Below, piece by piece: positions 19,896 through 28,042 of a DNA stretch of 28,042 bases. The number at the start of each line of letters is the position of its first letter. Position 1 is the first letter of the stretch. The notes beneath the pieces were generated by a model that made no database searches, was not told where the DNA came from, and saw only the letters and a list, made by a program, of their open reading frames with translations. Origin of the DNA: Hemicentrotus pulcherrimus. Its lineage: Eukaryota; Echinodermata; Echinoidea; Camarodonta; Strongylocentrotidae. The stretch is taken from positions 50,581 through 78,622 of the forward strand of contig BEXV01001980.1 of NCBI GenBank assembly GCA_003118195.1, given 5' to 3'. Position numbers and translations under genes: made by a program.

Positions 19896-19971
19896 CTTGT
19901 TTATCAATGATGCTGCCATGTATTATTCTTGCTACTACTATCTCACCATCCTCTACCTTGAATGTAACACC
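19896..19971 (-). CDS. MPP6: MPP exon: first half of PDZ domain
   Basis: The acceptor TTTCTCTCAG precedes 19971 and the donor GTAAGC follows 19896. It is 76 bp, starting in phase 0 and ending with one base of a split Gly codon. It encodes GVTFKVEDGEIVVARIIHGS then IIDKQ, matching the MPP6 PDZ (GVTFR....VIARI.HGG.IDRQG). The Glu-Pro-Leu that normally precedes GVTF in the carboxylate-binding loop should come from the missing linker exon. The exon is too short to appear as a long open frame. Confidence 0.92.
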
Positions 19972-20071
19972 CTGAGAGAAAGACAAACCAAAATATATGA
20001 TTATCATGAAGACATCTTCTAGCCTGACCACATTCACCAGACCCTTGCTCTGACCCCCTGGCCCGTATTCT

Positions 20072-20190
20072 GAAGTCAGGTTTAGTTAAACCCAGGTTTA
20101 AATTTAAACCTGGGTTTAACTAAGCCAGACTTCAGGTCTAAGTATCATTTCAGTTTCTGAAAGCCAGGTTTAGTTAAACCCAGGTTTAAA
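20072..20190. repeat. palindromic fold-back element with 42-bp perfect palindrome
   Basis: 20082-20123 is a perfect palindrome centred on AAATTT: TTAGTTAAACCCAGGTTTAA and its reverse complement. Imperfect outer arms (GAAGTCAGG / CCAGACTTC) extend it to about 20072-20135. A third arm copy (CCAGGTTTAGTTAAACCCAG) at 20163-20190 runs into the N at 20191. Confidence 0.9.
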
Positions 20191-20191
20191 N
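20191..20191. other. assembly gap (N)
   Basis: A single N directly after a palindrome arm. The MAGUK linker exon expected between the L27 and PDZ exons is not visible on either side. Confidence 0.8.
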
Positions 20192-20436
20192 ATAGCCACT
20201 ACTCCAGTCTTTCCTAGGTGCATCATGTACGGCATATGCAGTATTTTTCTAGTCTTATCAGCTCCTTTGATTAGGCGCTCTACAAATTTCTAGATTTCCA
20301 GGACTGGATCAGACACCCATCTCAGCACCACCTCTAAGAAACTTGGACACATCCCAAAGAGGAATGGAATTTCTTTCATTGATGTGATTCTAACAACTGA
20401 TTACATCACTTAACAACAATGAAAATGAATACTTAC

Positions 20437-20589
20437 AATAAAGTTAAGATCTTGAAGTATACCCGCTAGCTCAGCAGCACCATTATCACAACCAATGATT
20501 TGAGTTAATTCTGCCATGATATCCACTGCTAGGCCTAGACTATCCATTCTATGTGGCTTGAGTTCTGTGTCTTCAAGAGTATCATGAGC
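20437..20589 (-). CDS. MPP6: MPP exon 1 of those seen: second L27 domain
   Basis: The acceptor (ATGTCTTACAG read on the - strand) precedes 20589 and the donor GTAAGT follows 20437. The exon is 153 bp, phase 0 at both ends, and encodes 51 residues from AHDTLEDTEL to ELAGILQDLNFI. It aligns with human MPP6 sequence that starts AHERLED and ends with the ELVGIL segment. L27 domains are short helical heterodimerisation units that recruit partners such as LIN7. The exon is partly duplicated 125 bp upstream in gene orientation as a broken copy. Confidence 0.88.
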
Positions 20590-20628
20590 CTGTAAGACAT
20601 CAAACAAAACAAATCATTTTTAATGTGA

Positions 20629-20738
20629 ATTAACTCTGTCATCATATCTGCTGCTTAGGTTCAGCTATTCATTCTATAGAGCTTGAGTTCCGTGTCTTCA
20701 AGGGTATCACGAGCCTGTAAGACATCAAACAAAACAAA
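20629..20738 (-). pseudogene. broken tandem copy of the L27 exon 5' part
   Basis: This segment is a 125-bp-offset copy of 20504-20613, including the acceptor (TCTTACAG) and the first part of the L27 exon. Read from 20714 it gives ARDTLEDTELKLYRMNS and then an in-frame TGA; the rest of the exon and its donor are missing. It is therefore a dead exon fragment upstream of the intact exon. Confidence 0.9.
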
Positions 20739-20934
20739 ATCTTTTTTTTTCTTTTTTTTCAAAGTATTTATTGAAAACAAATCTCATTCATGATAATAAT
20801 AGTACATGATAATAATAATAGTAATAATAACATGTTCGTATAGACATAGAATATGTAAAATAAAAATATAGTGTAATAGTTGACACTTAAAAAATCATCT
20901 TGACAAAAGTTTTTTATGCATATAAAAGATGATA
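20739..20934. other. AT-rich spacer with (ATA)n
   Basis: Poly-T near 20743-20760 and an ATA/ATAATAG simple repeat at about 20793-20830. No gene seen. Confidence 0.6.
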
Positions 20935-22078
20935 GGATTAAAGGGATCGTTTAAAGGACAAGTCCATTCGAAAAATAACTTACTTTCAATAAAAGCAGAA
21001 AAATCAGACAAACCAATCAAAAAAAGTTTGAGCAAAATCGGATAACTAATAAGAAAGTTCTGATTTTTTGAAAAAGTAAGTAAAACTATGGTACAATGAG
21101 ATTCACAACACAAATTGCCAAGATGGTTATCAGTTTGTGACGTCATGTCCTCACAACCTATCAATTGCTTTACATAGTTTAATCCAATTAATTTCCCTTT
21201 TTTTCCCAAAAAACTTGATTTCCCCATGCCTTTGCCAAGGTTACAGTATATGGTTTGTATCATATTGCGTGTGAAACATTTCCCAAAAACTTTTATGAAT
21301 TTTGAAGAATTGATGCATTTTTCTGAATATTGTATTTCATAATTATTGATTTTTATACAAATAGTTTATCAAAATTCATTTTTTTAAAATGATTTAATTG
21401 GACAAAATTACTCTTTATTTGTGCATCCACACAAACGCATATTACTAATGATCTAACTTGGATGCTGGTGTGAAGAAATAGGATTCTTAGGGTGAAAATA
21501 TGAAATTTATATTATTAATATACAGGCAATAATAAGTGCATAGTGAGGACCATACGTCACAGACTCATGAGTGAGTTGCCAATTTGTATAGTGATTTTCA
21601 AAGATTTTCATGTCATTAAAAATTCATAACTTTCTTATTGGTTATCCGATTTTGCTCAAACTTTTTTTGATTGGTTTGTCTGATTTATCTGGTTCTATTG
21701 AAAGTCAGTTATTTTTGGAGTGGACTTGGGCTTTAACAATTCTAAATCTGAGATACACGGCCCTACATTTTATCAGTGTCTGTGATATGGTGTAATATTG
21801 AAGCCCTAAAAAAAAATTCAAAATGATCAAGAAGTGCTTCAAAAAAGTAAAAATCTTTGAGTGGTCGGTTTTACCATACTCGTTTTCCCCAATAGACTGT
21901 AGTGTTATGAAAACCGCTTGGCAAACAGCTTTTCAAAATTTGTAATTCCAATCATTACGGCTCGTAAAAGTCATGGGGTTCCTGACTGTTCTAAAGGTTT
22001 ATAATTATCATTGCATCATGAGCTAAATCCATAATTTTGTGTCAGAATCTGAGACAAAGTTACCGGATCTCTTTAAAG
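20935..22078 (-). mobile_element. dispersed repeat, copy 2, interrupted by a nested MITE
   Basis: About 21733-21966 is the reverse complement of 5270-5512. The left end before the nested element (ATTAAAGGGATCG, about 20938-20950) also matches the other copy beyond the insertion site. The possible right end GGATCTCTTTAAAG near 22064-22077 is an inverted form of the left TTAAAGGGATC, suggesting terminal inverted repeats. The outer boundaries are approximate. Confidence 0.65.
20951..21736. mobile_element. fold-back MITE with TTAA target duplication, nested
   Basis: The element spans 20955-21732 with TTAA at 20951-20954 and 21733-21736. The terminal inverted repeats are about 130 bp: AGGACAAGTCC at the left and GGACTTGGGCT at the right, continuing through AATCAGACAAACCAATCAAA and AGTTTGAGCAAAATCGGATA on the left strand. 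Both arms even translate to the same peptide (PILLKLFLIGLSD), which shows their inverted identity. No transposase. TTAA duplication is typical of piggyBac-type transposition, so a piggyBac-mobilised MITE is possible. Confidence 0.88.
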
Positions 22079-24435
22079 TTTATTATAAAATTTCAAGCTC
22101 TAAAGCTATGGTCACAAATCTGAGCAGCGATGTACATGTACAGTGAGACGATTCATACATTGTCTTTCATATGTATTTGCTGCAGCTGTGTTGCCTTGTC
22201 TAACTAAAAACCCTTTTCATAAGTGTCTTCCATCTTTCATTCCTTTGTTACTAGGTAGACTACTTGAATAGAGACAGATAGGCTTCGGGATAGAGTTTAA
22301 ACAAACCCATATCATCTTGCCTATTCACAAATCAACTAATCATGCTTCAAGACTTATACCATGGTCCATGCTTATACATGTACATACATTGATAGCAAGA
22401 ACAAATGCATGTACAGTCATACAGTGTACGAAAACACATGAATATCAATGAAAACAAAATGAAGTATATTCCTAAGAAGACTCTGGGTTAAACTGAGCAA
22501 TCTGACCCTAAACCAAACACCTAGATCTGATTAAAAAAAAGAGATGGATTTCAAAAAGGAGTCAGCGTTTCTGATTTCACATCTCCATAAAAAAGGCTTG
22601 AAGTCACTGTAATTAATAATGTGACAGACTGGTAACTTGGGAAGGTTGACCGAGTACCAGATTCTCTCAATCTCCAGATAAAAGCACTAATACCTTACAG
22701 TCTAGATGGATTCATTGGATAGCAAACCAGTCCAGACATATCACTGATCAGTTTGACCTCAGATCTTCACTCTCTATAGATGATATCATCAATCTCATCA
22801 TGACCGTCCAGTCTCCACCATAAATCATCTCATATCTCTCATCCTACCCATACTTACATGTATGTACTGTACATGGGGGTACTGTAACTCTTTAGTATTG
22901 GAATATACAGTTTTAAATTCATTAAATTGAGCTAAGCTGTTCAGAATACTAAATACTATGAAGAGAGAGAGAGAGGGAGGGGGAGGGAGGGAGAGAAATC
23001 AACTACCGGTACACCAAATACTGTTTGCTTTCATACCAGGTTTGAAATCTCACCACAAAACCAGGAAAGAAATGGCAAAAACATGAATATAATCCCTTTT
23101 TGTGTGCTGCTTTCTTCCACCTCCCATAAAGCACATGAGTAGTACATACGTGCATGCATGGATGCATGAATGGACAATCATTCATCCACTATTGACTTTA
23201 GCAGCTGATATCTGAGTTGAGTATTGATTGCAGCCATTAGTCCTGCATCAAGGGTGAATGCCCTAATGTTAGAGAGATACAAGCTGCATCAAAGCAAACT
23301 GCATGGAGATCACTGTGTTTCAAAAAAAAATCTCATCAAACAAGAAAATGAAGAGAATTAATGTACTATTAAATAAAAATTAAGTTTTACTCGCAAACCA
23401 GTTTAGCCTCATTAGTATTAATATTACATAACTTTACTAGCAAAAAGCAGGAATCTCTCAGGGCAACATTAGATTCTATTTTGTTTAATTTTTACACAGA
23501 AAGTTTTCAGAAAGAGTGAATATTCTAGGGTTCATACCCTAAGTTTGTCAACCAAAAATAGGACGCATTCCTCCAAATTAGGAATGGTTGGCAGCTGTGA
23601 TATTGTTTTTCTTGATGGTCCTGCCATTAAATGAATTCTTACCCCAGAACTGCAACTGTTTAATACATCTGGGTCAAGAGGAACAAATGCAGGCAAAAGA
23701 CCCTGCACAAGCGAAGGATGTACATTCAAAACCAACTACATGTATGTCAGGGAGTGAAAATGGCAGGGTGATTCATTCAATTTGTAAAGGGATCTCATCC
23801 TAGCTTGGCACAGATGAAACAAAATCAGAGTTCAATTTCCTTCCACTTTTTTTTTTTGGTCTTTTCTTTAAAATGTTCCTCCCAAATGAGGAACCTGAGA
23901 AACACAACAACAAAAAGATGTCAGTCAAATACTCGCCAAGGGGATGTCATTTCGGCAACTCATACAGTTACATGATCGAAATACAGAGAAGGAAGCCGAC
24001 GTGCACTCAGGATGCTATCAAGTTTCTTCCTCTTCTCCTCCATCCCTCCCTCCACCTTGCATTAGTCAGGAATGGTTAAAGAACAAACATGAATGTTGCT
24101 TGCAGCTCTACTTTAGGCTATTTTGGCTCTAAACCAAGGATGAGGGAACAGGGAATACTATCTCACTCTATGAAGTCATTGGCTCTATGTCTGTGGCACA
24201 AATACATCAAATATTCAAATAGAGAAAGAAGCCATATCGTAATGCCTGCTGTCAACACTGTATAACACATGATGCCTTAGGTGTTGTCTTGCACAGTCAT
24301 TTATGACATGTATTCACAAATGGATGTTTTAATGTCTCTATTTACAAGAGTAAAAGAATCTGTTGTTCAGGAAATACAGATCATATGTATCTCACTGTTT
24401 TAAACATACATGAACTTGCTGTATCAGACAGATCT
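22079..24435. other. no gene recognised; probable MAGUK 5' intron or upstream DNA
   Basis: Unique-looking sequence with a GA/GGGA purine run (about 22961-22997). Frames at 23003-23185, 23532-23803 and 23873-24132 show no domain motif. I searched by eye for the first L27 exon (the FLKGIMENP-like segment on the - strand) and did not see it. Confidence 0.5.
22961..22997. repeat. GA/GGGA purine microsatellite
   Basis: AGAGAGAGAGAGAGGGAGGG followed by GGAGGGAGGGAGAGAAA. Confidence 0.9.
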
Positions 24436-24439
24436 CTAA

Positions 24440-24710
24440 TAATCAGGGGTGGTATTCTGAACCCTGTGTTATCTCTAATATTGTTGTATCTTTGGAGATA
24501 AGATAAAGTTGGTATTCTGAACATTGTTGTATCTCATTGGCCGCGCCTGCGCTCATAGTTTAGTGCGCTGGTAAATGGTGTATTATTTAATAAAAGGGCG
24601 CTTAATCCTCATTATGTGCGAGAGATAATATCTCGAGATAATTGGTATTCTGAAAGTTGTTGTATCTTTTATCTTATCTTATCTTGCATGGTATTTACAA
24701 CAATATTTAC
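24440..24710. mobile_element. fold-back repeat with recurrent GGTATTCTGAA motif
   Basis: GGTATTCTGAA occurs at about 24451, 24511 and 24644, each followed by TGTTGTATC- or TGTGTTATC-type sequence. Blocks such as GGAGATAAGATAAAG (about 24500) oppose ATCTTTTATCTTATCTTATC (about 24664), giving inverted arms. The element ends next to the N at 24711. The interior (CCGCGCCTGCGCTC) is unusually GC-rich for this window. Confidence 0.65.
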
Positions 24711-24711
24711 N
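24711..24711. other. assembly gap (N)
   Basis: A single N immediately after the fold-back repeat. Confidence 0.8.
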
Positions 24712-27700
24712 CAGGTTTCAACTTGATGAAGTGTGTAGCCATATTCAAACGGCCCCACCCCAACAACTAGAGCGCAGCTAATACCCCAATTAGTGAAAGT
24801 ACACCACTTAAAACATCCACAGACATCTACATCTACAAATGTATATGAAGGAGTTCATCTCACAAACCTCTGATCCATAAAAAAAATTATTAAAAAAAAG
24901 AAGAAAACTCTGATCCATGTAAATGTAAAATATATCAATATCTCCATTTTCTTAAACTTTTGCTAGAGCTCTCAGCAGCAAATGCATTCAAGTTAGTTAT
25001 CCACCATAATGTTCTCATGGGTAGTCAAGCACATTTTAAAACTGTACTGTGCTTGGCAATCAGCTTTTACACTTCGCATTTGGTTGATGACAATTCAATA
25101 TCCAGGACAAACCCAGCTGTATGTGAACTGGCCGATACCTTTTCACACCTCATTTTATGGAAAGGTCCCGACTGATTTACCCATCATTTGCTGGGAGAGT
25201 CTCATTTAGCATAGGTGTGAAACCATTTGAAGGGTTCCTCCTTACGCTAAAGTGGCAGCACAGGCTAAAAATATTTGAGTTGAGGATTGTGGGAGCTCAA
25301 ACAGGCAATGAAAGTCAAGCAATACAACATTCATAATTATACTGCTTATCATACCTGCAAGATGATGACTTTAAAATATTGATGATGATAATGGAGATGA
25401 TGATGATGGAATTTAGTATTAAATGAAATAAATGCTTTGTCATCTTGTAGTATATATTTTGGAGTATTATAAGATGGTAAACTGTCCCTGACAAACTTGG
25501 GGGTAAATTTAAACTATATTGAAATGGACAGCATAAAACCAATAACATAAAGCTATAACAATAACAGCTAATCTCCCTAGCTCCTGCTTCATGTCCAGTA
25601 ACTATCAGTACATTGAAATGTTGTGCTTCAAAAGGTCATGTCTTTCTACAGTAGCAACCAATCATTGCTGTTGAGAATGTTACTCATGCCGAGACTGTTT
25701 ACAGATATGCTGTATGATCATACACAGTCATAAATGTTTGATGAGAGAGTATTAATGATGAAAGATAAAGGTGGTGAAAAGGAGAGAGAGAGAGAGGGAA
25801 CAAGAAAATGAAAGATGACAGATATAGATAGAGTGAGAAGGGGAGAATGGAAAACAGAGGAGGCAGAGAAATGAAGAGGGAGAGGGGGAGGGACAGATAA
25901 AGAGAGAGAGAGAGAGAGAGGGAGGGAGATAGAGAGGGGGGGGAGCTCGAGATTTAAAATTACAACAAAGAGAATTAGAAAATTTAAAAAGCAATAATAC
26001 ATTAATTAAAAATCAAATAGATGTAAAAAGTGGTACACAATATATTTTTACATGTACACACATTTCGTTTTTGTCCATAAATATGTTCACATCTACTGTT
26101 GATAAAACAACACAGTACAAAATCATTCCAGTCGAATTTAACCTTGACCAAGTGAATAGTACATGCCCCGGTAATGTTCCTCAAGGTAATATGTATAAAA
26201 TAGCACTTTCCAGTGACAGGCAGGTAATTATCAAAGTGCTTTACAGTGCACAATCATCCCCTATTATCAGATTCAATTGTGATTCTGTACTTTCCACACG
26301 CACTTCACCACCGGGGAGCATCATAGCAAATCACTATCTTCCAGGCATGCACATGCTAATCAAACCACAAACGATGCTAATCCAACCTCAATGACGTTCA
26401 CACGCTATTGCCTGCCTATTTTACACCTGGGTGCAGAGAAGCTTACAGTAGGTGCTTAGAGAATACAGTTACCACCCATTAAACATGATCAGGATAGCTG
26501 GCATGCAATGTATCATACAATGTAACTGGCATGCACAGTGATAACGGTGTAAACTACCATAGTTCTACAGTCAATCACATGACATTGTTGGTAATTAGAA
26601 CACAGTTAATAATATGGGATGTGCACCAGACATTGCATGCTTAAAGTCAGTTGGATCATAATCTACTATGGAATTAAAGGATGAAATTTTCCAACATTTA
26701 ACTTAAAATATAAAGTGAAAGATGAAACTCACTTTGTAGTGCAACCATGAAATTATTCCTCTGAGATGATTATATTGGAGACCAGCCCACCACGGAATGA
26801 TTATTAGAAATGAGCCTGCTGTGCTTGCTTGCACTGAATCAAAATATCTCCAATGCTTAGTCAATGACGATACAGAGCAAAGGTTTCAGGAATACTAGTC
26901 TTTCAAAACAAACCATTTTCTAAAACAAAGATGTCAATGTTCCATTTACAGACCGGCAATTACTAAGCCTTGCTCTCTAACTAGAATGCCATCAAGTACT
27001 ATATACTAACATATCACTGTAAAATTTATAAAAGATTAAATAAGGAAGTGACTTAATATTGTACACACTGCACATAATTTTAGTACATATGAATTCTGCA
27101 TACCAGGTGACAGGTACACAGTCATGTATATCTCAAAACGAAGGTAGCTTTTGGATTACACGTGTCTGTATATCTAGACTAGAGGAGGTTAGTAACTGTC
27201 CAGGGTAATTTAGGAATCAATAAGATCATTGGAGGGTATATCAGCATAGACTGGTAATTGAAGGGTAGAGGTTGCGCCTCCATGGCTATTCAGCTTGTTG
27301 CCAATTAGACAACCTGACTACTTCAGTTCATTCAAGGTTCACTGGAATTACAGTTTAGATTCCACCAGTTAAACAAAGTATAACGCAACACCGCCATTTC
27401 TTCTTGGTTACTATGCAAAAAGTATGCAGGATTATGACTGAATGCAGTTGACGCAAAAGAACAACAGATTTAGGTACTGCAATGGCTCAGATGTACATGT
27501 CGCAGCACAATTTGACAGGGAATACCATATTAATATTTGATAATTTCTTTTCAAAATTCAAAACTAAGTATTTTTAGCATAAAGACATAGAAGATATAAA
27601 TTTCCATATTGAGTAAAAAGTGTTTATCTATAAAAAGATCTTCATGATAGGCTGCTCAGCCTTTTGAAGATTGAAATTCAAGTTCAAGTTCAAAATGTTA

Positions 27701-28042
27701 CATTACACTAGTACATGTACCTGTACACATCAGTATTGTAAGGAATTAGACTTGAATGACATTTGAAACATTGCCCTACACTACATGTATGTACATGTAC
27801 AGTGTATGGTTTGCAGCATTGTCATCAAATTTAGCATTTAAAATGCAAGCATTCTAATACGATAATATTCAGTATAAAAAGAGGAGGTGGACGAATGTTT
27901 AGCTACTCAAGATGTTCATATCTTCTCCTGATGTACATGTACATGTACATGTCACGGGGTATTTGAGGTGGTATTATCAATATCAAGATAAAACACAAGC
28001 CAGGCCTGTAGAGGGCAGCAAGATGGTAATTGGGAGGGGGGG
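24712..28042. other. no gene recognised; AT-rich with purine tract
   Basis: No exon of the MAGUK or any other family was recognised on either strand. The longest frame (26071-26394, + strand, 107 residues) has no domain, repeat or splice-consistent partner. Multiple ACATGTA-type palindromes occur, notably 27780-27802 and 27930-27952. The window ends in a G run. Confidence 0.5.
25775..25945. repeat. polypurine GA-rich tract
   Basis: About 170 bp of almost uninterrupted A/G on the + strand, with GA runs at about 25782-25797 and 25902-25922 and a G run at about 25936-25943. The opposite strand gives Ser/Leu/Pro-rich artefact frames (25718-26002). Confidence 0.95.

Larger units (their letters stand above)
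12416..20589 (-). other. MPP6: gene span: MPP2/MPP6 (PALS2/varicose)-type MAGUK scaffold, 5' end missing
   Basis: Nine consecutive coding exons on the - strand, one (SH3) present twice, all join in compatible phases. In order they encode the second L27 domain, PDZ, SH3, a polybasic HOOK and a guanylate-kinase-like domain, which is the p55/MPP architecture. Residue agreement is closest to MPP2 and MPP6 (PALS2, VAM-1): for example YEEVQEMPPFQRKTIVLLGA, GVGRRTLKNR and TVEESARIERQYSH. Proteins of this group are cytoplasmic scaffolds at cell junctions; the fly homologue varicose organises septate junctions. They bind other L27 proteins, and cargo or adhesion-protein tails through PDZ-SH3-GuK. The first L27 exon, the start codon and the L27-PDZ linker exon were not found. 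Confidence 0.92.

Noticed and set aside
20895..21795. Two opposite-strand frames sharing PILLKLFLIGLSD
   Set aside because: The shared peptide comes from the inverted terminal repeats of a MITE, not from a gene family.
25718..26002. Ser/Leu/Pro-rich minus-strand frames
   Set aside because: Opposite strand of a polypurine tract.
26071..26394. 107-residue open frame on the + strand
   Set aside because: No recognisable domain, no partner exon, no homology I recognise; length is within chance for this much sequence.
26738..26755. Minus-strand ATG GTT GCA CTA CAA before a GTGAG as a first coding exon of the MAGUK
   Set aside because: Only five codons, no agreement with known MPP N-termini and no supporting exon; too weak to report.

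Overview
This is a eukaryotic, intron-rich, AT-rich and repeat-dense window. The exons belong to animal gene families (an ORP lipid-transfer protein and a MAGUK scaffold). The repeats include GATA/GACA and GA microsatellites, tRNA-derived SINE sequence, several fold-back MITEs and single-N assembly gaps at 18395, 20191 and 24711. Together they suggest a highly heterozygous marine invertebrate deuterostome, most likely an echinoderm such as a sea urchin. That placement is an inference from repeat style and was not tested.

Two genes can be read exon by exon, and they converge. On the + strand, 91-2138 holds the last four coding exons of an oxysterol-binding-protein-related protein of the OSBPL3/6/7 subfamily, with all splice phases matching and a stop right after the family's terminal Leu-Trp. 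On the - strand, 20589-12416 holds nine consecutive coding exons, one of them present in two copies, of an MPP2/MPP6 (PALS2, Drosophila varicose)-type membrane-associated guanylate kinase: second L27, PDZ, SH3, HOOK and guanylate-kinase-like domains, ending at a stop after WVYDAP. Its first L27 exon(s), its start codon and the L27-PDZ linker exon were not found. The linker exon may lie in the gap at 20191.

Layout: 1-2138 is the ORP 3' end, with microsatellite-filled introns and a 135-bp triplication that copies half an exon and its splice donor. 2139-2590 is a degenerate tandem repeat in the 3' UTR. 2590-12415 is intergenic/3' UTR sequence with a dispersed repeat (5270-5510), a TIR element (7890-8273) and two smaller inverted repeats. 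12416-20589 is the MAGUK gene; its introns carry a hairpin MITE, a SINE, a TA-flanked element with a tRNA-like core, and an element holding five tandem copies with nuclear-receptor DR1-like sites. 20590-28042 is probably the MAGUK 5' intron or upstream DNA, with a broken L27 exon copy, a nested TTAA-flanked MITE, a fold-back element and purine tracts, but no exon I can recognise.

The two genes are not known to act together: one is a lipid-transfer protein at membrane contacts, the other a junctional/polarity scaffold. I see no bacterial-style system, CRISPR array, virus or obvious new enzyme system. The most useful observations are structural: an apparent unmerged haplotype overlap that duplicates the SH3 exon, a tandem exon-donor triplication, a nested transposon whose empty site is preserved elsewhere in the window, and a repeat that spreads DR1-like sites.
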